Shown: positions 22,821 through 30,836 of the stretch, piece after piece
How the letters are laid out: every line of letters begins with the position of its first letter
Position numbering within the stretch: the stretch's first letter is position 1
Source of the DNA: Acetatifactor sp.
GTDB lineage: Bacteria > Bacillota > Clostridia > Lachnospirales > Lachnospiraceae
Length of the DNA: 32,496 bases
Assembly: GCA_022511425.1 (NCBI GenBank)
Contig: JAFLRO010000029.1
Span: forward strand, 1-32,496
Direction of reading: 5' to 3'
Notes under the pieces: generated by a model
Database searches by the model: none
Told to the model about the DNA's origin: nothing
What the model saw: the letters and a program-made list of their open reading frames with translations, nothing else
Program-made: the position numbers and the translations under genes

Positions 22821-25800
22821 ATGACATACATTCACTTAACCGCCGTTTTCGGCATCATTCTCTTCACTATCTGTTTCCTCCGCCTGGCCCGCATCGACAG
22901 CTCCACCTCCCAGCCGGTCAGACTCCCCCTGCTGATTGCGCTGCTCTTCTGTGCAGCCCTTGCACTGCGCCTGACTGCGGCCGGTCTCTCCCACGGTTTT
23001 AACACAGACACAGCCTGCTTTGCCTCTTGGGCGGACAGAATCTTTCAGGTCGGCCCCGGTGCATTCTACTCTCCCGATGTATTCACTGACTATCCTCCCG
23101 GATATATGTATTTTTTGTATCCCATTGGCGCTCTGCGCAGCCTGTTTCAAATTGAATACTATTCCCCCGCCCATCTGATCCTGCTAAAGCTCCCTTCTGT
23201 TTTCTGTGACCTGGGCTGCGGCTGGCTGATCTGGCGGGAGGCACGAAGAAAATGTGTTCCCCGACAGGCTTTACTCCTATGTGCTGTCTATCTTTTCAAC
23301 CCGGCGGTAATTCTCAATTCTTCCGTGTGGGGACAGGTAGATGCTGTATCTACTTTTGCGCTGGCAGTCTTTTGTCTCTCACTGGTTCATGGACGGCTGG
23401 TACCTGCCTATGCAGCCTTTTTTGCGGCGCTGCTGATCAAACCACAGGCATTGTTTCTGGCGCCACTACTGCTTGCTGCTATGGTGGATCAGTTGATCTT
23501 GAAGGATTTCTCTCTGATGAACCTTCTGCGCAGTCTGGCTCATGGAATACTGATTTTCTGCAGCGCCGTGCTTCTCTGTGCCCCTTTTGGCCTGAACAAT
23601 GTGTGGGAGCAGTATATCAGTACTGTCGCCTCCTACTCTTACGCGGCAGTCAATGCCTATAATTTCTGGGGATTGGCAGGCTTAAACTGGGTCAGCCAGG
23701 ACAACACCTTTATGGGACTTCCTTACTATTTCTATGGTTATGGCGCTATTTTTGCAGCTGTCCTTATCATGATTTATTACAGCTTAAGACACCGTAAGAA
23801 CCAGGAAAAATATCCTATACTGGCTGCCTTTCTCATAATCATTATCTTTGTGTTCTCCGTGCGTATGCACGAACGGTATCTATACCCGGCCATGCTGTTT
23901 CTACTGCTTGCGTATCTCTACAGACCTTCCTGGAAGCTTTTTTTCTGCTACGCGGGCTTTTCTCTGCTGCATTTTTACAACACAGCGGATGTGCTGTATT
24001 TCTATGACCCCAAAAATTATGACAGACACTCGCCGATGATCATACTTATTTCACTTGGAATGCTGGCTGTGACCTGCTTTTTCTGTCAGACCCTACATGG
24101 ACTCTATGGTAACCATAACTCCACTGTTCTGTCTTGGGACAACCCGGAACCTCTGCCCGGCTTTCTCTCCCGCAGTTCTTCCCCCGTACCCAGACCCTCT
24201 GAACGGATGGAACGCCTGCGGGCAGCTGACTGGGTCTGCATGTTGGTCATCACTGCCGTATACAGCTGCTTTGCCCTCTATGATCTGGGCGATCGGCAGG
24301 CACCGGTTACAGCTTGGGAAATGACGGAGGATCAGGATCTGACTTTTGATTTTGGTGAAAATGCCCCTGCATCCCTCTCCTACTATATTGCCCCCTGGCA
24401 TGACCGCAGCTTTACTCTGGAGGGAAAATGGAAAGTCGACGATAACTGGAGCTACCTGGGAGAAATCACTCTGGAAAATGTCTTTACCTGGCAGGAGTTG
24501 TCCATTCAGGCCGGAGTTCCACACCTGCGCCTGACTCTTAGAGACAGCCAAGCCTCCCTTCTGGAGCTTGCATTTCTGGATGATCTTGGGAATGTGATTC
24601 TACCTGTGAATGCAGCTGATTACCCGGAATTGTTCGACGAACAGGCTCTGCATCCCGTTCGAAAGACTTATCGCAACAGCATGTATTTTGACGAGATTTA
24701 TCACGGCCGCACCGCTTATGAATTCTTGAATGGCCTTGTGACTTACGAAAATACTCACCCGCCTTTAGGCAAGATATTGATTTCGGCAGGCGTAGCAATC
24801 TTTGGCATGAATCCCTTCGGATGGAGGATTGTGGGAGTGCTCTTCGGTATCGCCATGGTGCCTATGGTCTATCTGTTCGCCAGACGGCTGACCGGACATA
24901 TTCCTGCCTCTGCACTGGCTTGCACGCTCTTTGCCTTCGACTTCATGCACCTTGCGCAGACCAGAATTGCCACCATCGATGTATACATCACCTTTTTTGT
25001 AATCCTGATGTATTACTTTATGTATTCCTACTGTAAGCTGAGCTTTTATGACACTCCGTTAAAGAAGATGTTTCTGCCCCTGGGTGCATGCGGTATCTGC
25101 ATGGGCTTGGGGATAGCCTCCAAGTGGACCGGAGTCTACGCAGGAACTGGACTTGCTGTACTCTTTTTTACCGCCATGTACCGGAGGTATCAGGAGTATC
25201 GTTATGCCCAAACTGACCCTGAGGGCGAGTCAGCGGGTATTCCCCACAGCCGCATCCTGGAGCAGTTTCTTCCCTGCGCCGGTAAGACGATCCTTTTCTG
25301 CCTGTGTTTCTTTGTATTGATACCGGCGCTGATCTACCTGCTTTCCTATCTACCATTCCGGGATTACACGGATGATGGCCTGTTGGGGCGGATGCTCCGC
25401 AACCAGACCACTATGTTTAACTATCACAGTACTCTGGATGCCACACATCCCTATTCCTCTCCCTGGTATCAGTGGCCCATTATTGCACGTCCCATCTGGT
25501 ATTTCTCCGGCCAGCCGGGCGGTACCCTGCGAGAGGGGATCAGCGCCTTCGGGAATCCATTGGTATGGTGGGCGGGTATCCCTGCGTTTTTGTATATGCT
25601 ATGGCGCTGGGCAAAGGAGCGGGACCGCACTGCTGCTTTCCTCTCAATCGGATATCTTGCACAGTATCTGCCCTGGGTGTTCGTGACCCGCATTACCTTC
25701 ATCTATCATTACTTTCCCAGTGTGGTATTTGTGGTGCTGATGATTGTCCACAGTCTGATGGGTTTTAGGAAAAATCGGCGATTCCTTTTGCTTTTGGCAG

Positions 25801-25928
25801 TCTATGGGGCTGCTGTCTTTGGATTGTTTCTGATGTTCTATCCCGTGCTCACAGGCCAGCCTGTAGAAGCCGATTACGTTACCAGATGGCTGCGATGGTT
25901 TGACAGCTGGGTACTCACTGTAAAATAA
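22821..25928 (+). CDS. Membrane glycosyltransferase with two GT-C modules (C-terminal half PMT family, GT39)
   Basis: Seen: 1035 residues with some 20 hydrophobic segments. The C-terminal module carries the PMT signature: FDEIYHGRTAYEFLNG with the catalytic-type Asp-Glu near residue 623, then THPPLGK, and later SKWTGVYAGTGL and FVTRITFIYHYFPS. Known: PMT proteins transfer mannose or another sugar from a polyprenyl phosphate to protein or other acceptors on the outer membrane face. The N-terminal module (about 1-430) has its own GT-C pattern, with acidic D63 in GFNTDTACFASWA, then TDYPPGYMYFLYP, SSVWGQVDA, LIKPQALFLAP and MHERYLYPA, as in polyprenol-linked mannosyl/glucosyltransferases. Between them (about 490-610) is a soluble, beta-rich, probably extracytoplasmic segment. 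So it looks like a fusion of two transferases. It has its own promoter and terminator, and is thus monocistronic. Donor and acceptor are unknown. Confidence 0.88.
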   Translation: MTYIHLTAVFGIILFTICFLRLARIDSSTSQPVRLPLLIALLFCAALALRLTAAGLSHGFNTDTACFASWADRIFQVGPGAFYSPDVFTDYPPGYMYFLYPIGALRSLFQIEYYSPAHLILLKLPSVFCDLGCGWLIWREARRKCVPRQALLLCAVYLFNPAVILNSSVWGQVDAVSTFALAVFCLSLVHGRLVPAYAAFFAALLIKPQALFLAPLLLAAMVDQLILKDFSLMNLLRSLAHGILIFCSAVLLCAPFGLNNVWEQYISTVASYSYAAVNAYNFWGLAGLNWVSQDNTFMGLPYYFYGYGAIFAAVLIMIYYSLRHRKNQEKYPILAAFLIIIIFVFSVRMHERYLYPAMLFLLLAYLYRPSWKLFFCYAGFSLLHFYNTADVLYFYDPKNYDRHSPMIILISLGMLAVTCFFCQTLHGLYGNHNSTVLSWDNPEPLPGFLSRSSSPVPRPSERMERLRAADWVCMLVITAVYSCFALYDLGDRQAPVTAWEMTEDQDLTFDFGENAPASLSYYIAPWHDRSFTLEGKWKVDDNWSYLGEITLENVFTWQELSIQAGVPHLRLTLRDSQASLLELAFLDDLGNVILPVNAADYPELFDEQALHPVRKTYRNSMYFDEIYHGRTAYEFLNGLVTYENTHPPLGKILISAGVAIFGMNPFGWRIVGVLFGIAMVPMVYLFARRLTGHIPASALACTLFAFDFMHLAQTRIATIDVYITFFVILMYYFMYSYCKLSFYDTPLKKMFLPLGACGICMGLGIASKWTGVYAGTGLAVLFFTAMYRRYQEYRYAQTDPEGESAGIPHSRILEQFLPCAGKTILFCLCFFVLIPALIYLLSYLPFRDYTDDGLLGRMLRNQTTMFNYHSTLDATHPYSSPWYQWPIIARPIWYFSGQPGGTLREGISAFGNPLVWWAGIPAFLYMLWRWAKERDRTAAFLSIGYLAQYLPWVFVTRITFIYHYFPSVVFVVLMIVHSLMGFRKNRRFLLLLAVYGAAVFGLFLMFYPVLTGQPVEADYVTRWLRWFDSWVLTVK

Positions 25929-25993
25929 GAACTGTATACTCCGATAAAAAAGTTTGAAAATGCCCCGCAAATTGTTAACTGTCAAAAATAACT

Positions 25994-26027
25994 GTGCGCC
26001 GACACGAATAACATCCTGTCGGCGCAC
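25994..26027. terminator. Bidirectional terminator between convergent genes
   Basis: GTGCGCCGACA (25994-26004) pairs perfectly with TGTCGGCGCAC (26017-26027); 12-nt loop. It is followed by TCTTTCTTTC on the plus strand and by AGTTATTTTTG on the minus strand, so it can serve both the glycosyltransferase and the response regulator gene. Confidence 0.88.
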
Positions 26028-26117
26028 TCTTTCTTTCATCTGAAACATCACTAATATAATAATTTTAAATGCTTTACTCCTATTTCGGATCAATATCAAT
26101 TCTTATATCAAGTATTC

Positions 26118-26981
26118 TTATATCAAGTGATTCTTCATCTCTGACAATGCCTGCTGTACCAATTCCTCGGCGGCACCGTCGTCAAACTCCTCTAAGCGTT
26201 CCTGGGCAGCAATACAATTCTCTGCCACGAGAGCAGGAATGTCAAAGCGCATTAGATCCTCCAGCTTCTGTGATGCTTCCTTGACCTTGAAATTCTCCAG
26301 ATCATTGAGCACATACAAAAGTCTTGCATTCATCTCTCCTGCGCTGATGGGGAATTTGACTGCCTCCTCCGAGCCGACGCTGCGCTCCAGCATCTTTAGA
26401 ACTCTGCCAATCAGTCGGTCAGCTGTCTCAATGTCATTAGCCCGCAGCCTCGCCTTGGCGTTCTGCATACGGCCAAAGATTTCCTCATCAATCTTAAAGC
26501 TGAGAATTTCCTCCATCTTGATGATGGCGTTACGAATATTTTTGGTGGCAATCTCTTCCTGCACCTTCTTGACACCCTCATAAAGTTCCTTGTCCTCAAC
26601 GGGCAGCACTCCTACCTTTTTCAATGCCTTATCAATACGACTCTGGAGATCCTGCGTGTCAAAGGGCTTTACCACATAGTCCAGAATGCCCAGTTTAGAA
26701 CCCTCGATGACAGTTTCTTTATCCTTTTTGGAGGTAAGCATGATCACGGGAATCGTAGCGCCATTCTCCATGGTTCTCATCTCCTTAAGTGTCTCGATAC
26801 CGTCCATCAGTGCCATCTGTACATCCAGCAGCACTAAATCAGGCTTATCCTTATTGAGATAACGGATAGCACGTGCACCGGAATTTACGGTGATTACCTC
26901 ATATTTGTCTTTGAGCTCCTGTTCGATGGTTGCAAGATTGATAATGTTATCATCCACCGCCAATATTTTCATCTTCTCCAT
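26118..26981 (-). CDS. Response regulator: receiver domain plus helical repeat output region
   Basis: Phosphorylation-dependent partner of the hybrid kinase encoded immediately upstream. Seen: 287 residues; receiver domain 1-120 with acidic pair D10/D11, phospho-acceptor D53 (LVLLDVQMALMDG), T83 and K105 (DYVVKPF), so it is complete. The remaining 165 residues have no DNA-binding helix-turn-helix or GGDEF/EAL motif. Instead they are alpha-helical, with two related segments (about 144-198 and 231-283) that also resemble the last 65 residues of the kinase. Output is therefore probably through protein-protein contact. The ATG directly follows the kinase stop codon; GGAGG sits inside the kinase gene. 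An alternative ATG three codons downstream is possible. A terminator follows at 25994-26027. Confidence 0.92.
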   Translation of the reverse strand: MEKMKILAVDDNIINLATIEQELKDKYEVITVNSGARAIRYLNKDKPDLVLLDVQMALMDGIETLKEMRTMENGATIPVIMLTSKKDKETVIEGSKLGILDYVVKPFDTQDLQSRIDKALKKVGVLPVEDKELYEGVKKVQEEIATKNIRNAIIKMEEILSFKIDEEIFGRMQNAKARLRANDIETADRLIGRVLKMLERSVGSEEAVKFPISAGEMNARLLYVLNDLENFKVKEASQKLEDLMRFDIPALVAENCIAAQERLEEFDDGAAEELVQQALSEMKNHLI

Positions 26982-29858
26982 TTACTGTAAATCCTCCTTC
27001 TCCAACCAGTCTATCATTTCATTCAGCAATTTTTCAGCATTATCATCTTCATACATCTTCAGCTGGCCCTGTATCTCCTTGAGTTTCTCCGACTCATTCC
27101 CCGTAAGCTCATATTCCAACAGTCTTTCAATGATATGGACACATTCCTTTGACTTGAAATCCTCGAGCTTCTTCAGGGCATCTTGCAACTCACGCAACAG
27201 AGTTGCGCTATCAATAGTCATTCCCTCATCGCCCTTGGCTTCATCAGCCACCGCCTGCCTCTGATCCAAGAATTTCTTTATTTCCTCCACCTGGCGTTCA
27301 TAGCAGGACAAAAGCTCAGCAGAATGCATCTTAATAAAGTCCACATCGCCCCTGGTCGCGGCCTCCTCATGTTCTCTGGCCTGGGCAGACAGTTCCATGG
27401 CTCCCACATTGGCAGAAGCGCTCTTTAGTCCGTGTACCTCAATACCATAGTCCTTGTAGTTTTCTTTCTCCAAAAGTTCCATCAGATAACTGCGCTTCCT
27501 CTTACCGTCCATATAGTACAGATTCAGCAGTTCTACAAAATCCTCGACTTCACCGGAATGATGCTTCTTGGCCTCCTCGATATCAATACCTGTAATGTGA
27601 ATATCCTCAAAGCTGATCTTGGGCTGGCTTTCCGCTGCTCCATCATCTTCAACATTCAGCATCTTCTTATATGTATTGGGTATCCATCTAGAAAGTACCT
27701 CGTTTAAGGGTCTTCTGTCAAGAGGTTTTGCAATAAAATCCTGGAATCCGTTATTTAGGAATTTTTCCCTGACACCCGCCATGGCATTTGCCGTCAGAGC
27801 AATGACAACCGGTGTCCGACCGTTGAGACCGCATTCCTCCCGAATAATCTTAGTGGCTTCGATGCCGTCCATCTCTGGCATCATATGATCCATAAAGATC
27901 ATATTGAACTTGGTCTGCTTCACCATCTCGATGGCTTCCGATCCACTAGCTGCCTCATACAGCTCGAAACCGTAATTCTTCAGAAAACCAATGGCAACCT
28001 TGCGGTTGATCAAATTGTCATCCACGACCAGAACCTTATAATTGCTCACCACGAAGGAATCCATATGCTCTGATTCCTTGCGAGGTACATCCGGTACCTC
28101 CTCCAGAGTCCGGTTATCCACAATTTTTTGGGGTATCATCACGATAAATGTACTGCCCACACCGTAAGAGCTCTCCACTTCTATACTGCCCTTCATCAAC
28201 TGAACAAGTCGTTTGGTGATGGAAAGCCCGAGGCCGGTTCCCTCAACCCCTCTGTTCCGTCCGGAATCTACCTGTTTGAAGTCCTCAAAGATCTTTTCAA
28301 GGTTTTCCTGCTTAATTCCCACACCGGTATCCTGAACACGGAACACAATATTCTCCATATCCTTGCGATTTCCGGGATGACCTCCCACAGAAATCTTTAC
28401 AAAACCTTCCTTCGTGAATTTTACGGCATTATTCATAATATTGATCAGAATCTGCTTGATCCTGCCGTCATCACCGTAATACTTGCAGGGGATGGATGTG
28501 TCAAACTCACATATCAATTCCAAACCGCGCTGAGCAGCCGCAACCTTCATCATGTTCACGACTTCTTCCACCACGCTCTTAATGTAGTAGTCTGCAAGAA
28601 CCAATTCCATCTTACCGGATTCCACCTTAGAAAGATCCAGAATGTCGTTGATGATAGTCAGCAGGTTCTGGGATGCAGCCTTGATGTCACAGGCGTAGCC
28701 GTATACCTTACGTCCACGGCTCTCTTCCATAATGATATCGCTAAGCCCCATTACCGCGTTCATGGGAGTTCTGATCTCATGGGACATATTAGCCAGAAAT
28801 TCACTCTTTGTCAGGTTCGCACGCTCTGCATCCTCACGGACCTGCTTGATTTCCTCTATGTAATTTCTGGTCTCCGTCACATCAAAGATAATTACCACAT
28901 AGCCCTGATGCTTTCCATTTGCATTGGTAAGCTGGCGCACGTGTCCCTCATAATAGCGTTTGTTCAGACTGAAGGTTCCCTTGGCATCCTCGTCCAGCAA
29001 GGTCTCGGGAAAGTCCTCCATATTCTTAATGCTGTCGCCCAGTGCCTGAAAGCTCAGCTCTGTAAAAATCTCTGCCGCTGCCGGGTTGTAATTTACAATC
29101 CTTTTACTTTCGTCCAGCATGATCACGCCGTCATCCATGTTCTTCAAGACCAGATCCGCCGCCAGACGACTGAAATCATAATTTCTCCTGCTCCACACCG
29201 TGATAACAATCACAGAGAGAGCCATTCCCATGACAGCAGGGGTGAAGTCAAAGTTCAGATACAGCTTCCAGACATAAGTGAACAGCGCTATTACCGGAAA
29301 CAGCGAAATAAGTATAAAGCTCTTATATTTCCGTCCCATTATTCCGTGAGGCCTTGCAATTATCGCATGAATTAAGGCGTATAATGACATTCCGTAGGGA
29401 ATCATATAAGATATAATAAAGAAAATATCATAACCCGGTCCATAAGTAAAATGCAGATACGGATGACTGGCATCTTCCGTGATCCATTGGACATCCTTAT
29501 AGAAGAAGCTATGATATTCACTGGCAAAGATAGTGATCAACAGAAGTAAGTCCGCCATCAGGAGCGCTGCTACCAATTTGTAAGGAACCTTCTCGTTGCA
29601 ATAATTAAACATGAACCAACAGTAAAATATCGGGATAAATGTGACGCCAAGATACTGCATCTTTGTCGCCACAATGGCGGCTTCCATCGTCTGTGCAGTA
29701 ATCTCAAACAAATACCCTACATTCAGAACAACTGCTCCCATCATGAACAGACTCATCAACTTCTGCGTTCTAGAGCCGTCACCGTACAGTAAAAGCCCCA
29801 GCGCAATAAATGTAAATATAGTCACAACAATCTGAAATCCTACCAAAAAGGAAAACAT
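26982..29858 (-). CDS. Hybrid histidine kinase: 7TM-PAS-HisKA-HATPase-REC-HPt plus helical tail
   Basis: Membrane sensor that relays phosphate His-Asp-His-Asp to the adjacent response regulator. Seen: 958 residues; seven hydrophobic segments in the first about 225 residues (histidine-kinase N-terminal 7TM type); PAS-like domain about 235-335 (DDGVIMLDESKRIVNYNP); dimerisation/phospho-acceptor helix with H360 (NMSHEIRTPMNAVMG); ATPase with N box NIMNNAVKF and G boxes GVGIK and GTGLGLSI; receiver with D657 (FMDHMMPEMDG); phosphotransfer domain with H809 (VHGLKSASANVGA). All phosphorelay residues are present. The last about 65 residues resemble the helical repeats in the response regulator. GGGAGGAG lies 5 nt before the ATG. 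Signal unknown. Confidence 0.95.
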   Translation of the reverse strand: MFSFLVGFQIVVTIFTFIALGLLLYGDGSRTQKLMSLFMMGAVVLNVGYLFEITAQTMEAAIVATKMQYLGVTFIPIFYCWFMFNYCNEKVPYKLVAALLMADLLLLITIFASEYHSFFYKDVQWITEDASHPYLHFTYGPGYDIFFIISYMIPYGMSLYALIHAIIARPHGIMGRKYKSFILISLFPVIALFTYVWKLYLNFDFTPAVMGMALSVIVITVWSRRNYDFSRLAADLVLKNMDDGVIMLDESKRIVNYNPAAAEIFTELSFQALGDSIKNMEDFPETLLDEDAKGTFSLNKRYYEGHVRQLTNANGKHQGYVVIIFDVTETRNYIEEIKQVREDAERANLTKSEFLANMSHEIRTPMNAVMGLSDIIMEESRGRKVYGYACDIKAASQNLLTIINDILDLSKVESGKMELVLADYYIKSVVEEVVNMMKVAAAQRGLELICEFDTSIPCKYYGDDGRIKQILINIMNNAVKFTKEGFVKISVGGHPGNRKDMENIVFRVQDTGVGIKQENLEKIFEDFKQVDSGRNRGVEGTGLGLSITKRLVQLMKGSIEVESSYGVGSTFIVMIPQKIVDNRTLEEVPDVPRKESEHMDSFVVSNYKVLVVDDNLINRKVAIGFLKNYGFELYEAASGSEAIEMVKQTKFNMIFMDHMMPEMDGIEATKIIREECGLNGRTPVVIALTANAMAGVREKFLNNGFQDFIAKPLDRRPLNEVLSRWIPNTYKKMLNVEDDGAAESQPKISFEDIHITGIDIEEAKKHHSGEVEDFVELLNLYYMDGKRKRSYLMELLEKENYKDYGIEVHGLKSASANVGAMELSAQAREHEEAATRGDVDFIKMHSAELLSCYERQVEEIKKFLDQRQAVADEAKGDEGMTIDSATLLRELQDALKKLEDFKSKECVHIIERLLEYELTGNESEKLKEIQGQLKMYEDDNAEKLLNEMIDWLEKEDLQ

Positions 29859-29924
29859 ACCGCTCCTCCCGCCAATGCCCTGAACTGCATATTCACTGCA
29901 CTTCGGATAAATCCCTTAAGTAAT

Positions 29925-29953
29925 ATAGTATCAGTTTTAGACATTTTTGTCTA
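29925..29953 (-). promoter_or_regulatory. Promoter of the kinase-regulator operon with overlapping inverted repeat
   Basis: Minus strand TAGACA (29948-29953), 17-nt spacer, TACTAT (29925-29930), about 65 nt before the kinase ATG. The -35 is one arm of the perfect inverted repeat TAGACA-TTTT-TGTCTA (29938-29953), a plausible operator. Confidence 0.5.
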
Positions 29954-30060
29954 CTAAAATATGCCACTGCCACACAGGCAAGAATCCCCGGAACCACCCG
30001 ATTCTCCAGCACATTTTCACAAGAATAATTTATTTCCATATACGCACACCATAAACTAAT
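29954..30060. other. Intergenic stretch between the kinase promoter and the inverted-repeat cassette
   Basis: No gene. On the minus strand two weak stems are visible, GAATC...GATTC and TGCC...GGCA, the latter followed by TATTTTAG. They could be a decayed terminator of the tsf side, but are too weak to call. Together with the kinase leader (29859-29924) the gap is gene-free for about 270 nt. Confidence 0.4.
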
Positions 30061-30062
30061 AA

Positions 30063-30099
30063 GGTGCAAAGTCTTAATATTTCAATAAGACTTTACACC
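30063..30099 (-). terminator. Possible terminator after the 86-residue gene
   Basis: Minus strand: GGTGTAAAGTCTTA (30086-30099) pairs with TAAGACTTTGCACC (30063-30076) over 14 positions including one G-T pair; 9-nt loop; followed by TTATTAGTTT, a poor T tract. One arm is also the left terminal repeat of the 30081-30476 cassette. Confidence 0.5.
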
Positions 30100-30128
30100 C
30101 TGTTAATTATGGTATGTTATATAGTTAT

Positions 30129-30389
30129 TTATTCGATACTTTGCAACTTTCGGCTATGCTCAGATATTACTATTTTCATAATGTCTATATCATGTTGCAT
30201 AGAATCAATTGGATTGACACTGCTTTTATATCTGTTATATGTTGATGTATAGCAACTTTCAATATTTTGCAGTCTTGGTAAAATATCATTTTCATTTTGA
30301 AGCTTTAAAAACTGAATATCTTCTTTTATCGGTTTCAGCTTTTTATCAAGCATATCAGACAATGCAATTAACAATTCGTTGTCACTCAT
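30129..30389 (-). CDS. Small hypothetical protein, charged and helical (coiled-coil-like)
   Basis: Function not recognised. Seen: 86 residues from the ATG at 30389 (begins MSDNELLIALSDMLDKKL), which has AGGTGG 8 nt upstream; two upstream in-frame ATGs are worse placed. The sequence is almost entirely helix-forming and charged, with heptad-like spacing of I/L residues (LKPIKEDIQFLKLQ, then IDIMKIVISEHSRKLQ) around a central ESCYTSTYNRYK segment; no signal peptide or membrane helix. I recall very similar small proteins occurring in many copies in Lachnospiraceae genomes, without assigned function; this is recollection, not a search. It is the only gene between the inverted repeats, and its likely promoter is embedded in the right repeat. 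Richer in A/T than flanking genes. Confidence 0.7.
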   Translation of the reverse strand: MSDNELLIALSDMLDKKLKPIKEDIQFLKLQNENDILPRLQNIESCYTSTYNRYKSSVNPIDSMQHDIDIMKIVISEHSRKLQSIE

Positions 30390-30436
30390 AACCATAACCA
30401 CCTTTTTAATTATGGAATGCATTGCTTGTTACAAGT

Positions 30437-30465
30437 ATGTTACCATAATCAAGTAAAGGTGTAAA
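30437..30465 (-). promoter_or_regulatory. Promoter of the 86-residue gene, inside the right inverted repeat
   Basis: Minus strand TTTACA (30460-30465), 17-nt spacer, TAACAT (30437-30442), about 48 nt before the ATG. The -35 hexamer is part of the repeat core, so the element carries its own promoter. Confidence 0.45.
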
Positions 30466-30472
30466 GTCTTAT

Positions 30473-30836
30473 TCAATTATCAAGGTGCTGTTGGTAGTGC
30501 CCTTTTTGTTGGGATACTTGCTTGAGATTCTCACAACTAAGCCAGATTCCTACTACAAATAAATAGAAAGTTCGATACACAAGATTTGCTATCGATATAG
30601 ATACTATAACAGATACATATAAAGGTGTAAACCCTAAATACTCAATGCGTGAATACATCAGATATACTCTTTTCGTAAAAGCCTGCTCCCTTATCGAATG
30701 TAAACTATCCCGACATACACAAAAGACATCATCACCTATATCTCTATAAGTAATGATGCCTTTTTCCTTTTCAAAATTGCTCGCAAGGCTCGAAAATGCT
30801 TTATTTTGTAGCTTTATAACTTCTAAGAAATATTTC
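30473..30836 (-). pseudogene. Remnant of a membrane protein gene abutting tsf
   Basis: The open frame runs through the tsf stop region without any ATG, GTG or TTG start, yet the translated sequence looks like real protein: a charged helical part (FSSLASNFEKEKGIITYRDI), a Cys/Ser-rich part (DVFCVCRDSLHSIREQAF), then a membrane segment of about 40 residues (LGFTPLYVSVIVSISIANL onward) and a short polar tail. Its stop codon lies at the edge of the right inverted repeat of the neighbouring cassette. Both ends therefore look truncated, the 5' end by fusion to tsf and the 3' end by the cassette. The single internal Met start has no ribosome binding site. The A/T-rich composition differs from tsf. 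Original function not recognised. Confidence 0.5.

Larger units (their letters stand above)
30081..30476. mobile_element. Small inverted-repeat-bounded cassette (MITE-like) carrying one small gene
   Basis: The left end (30081-30114) and right end (30441-30476) are imperfect inverted repeats of about 35 bp. Their core, AATAAGACTTTACACC (30084-30099) and its exact reverse complement (30458-30473), is a perfect 16 bp, and TTRATTATGGTA further in is shared too. A third, degenerate copy of the core lies just outside at 30063-30078 (14 of 16). Only the 86-residue gene fits between the repeats; no transposase is present and no clear target duplication was found. It could be a non-autonomous element or a duplicated regulatory hairpin. 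Confidence 0.45.

Noticed and set aside
28128-29375. A 415-codon open frame on the plus strand
   Set aside because: It lies wholly antisense to the hybrid kinase, whose domains account for the region; its translation has no recognisable domain and no ribosome binding site.
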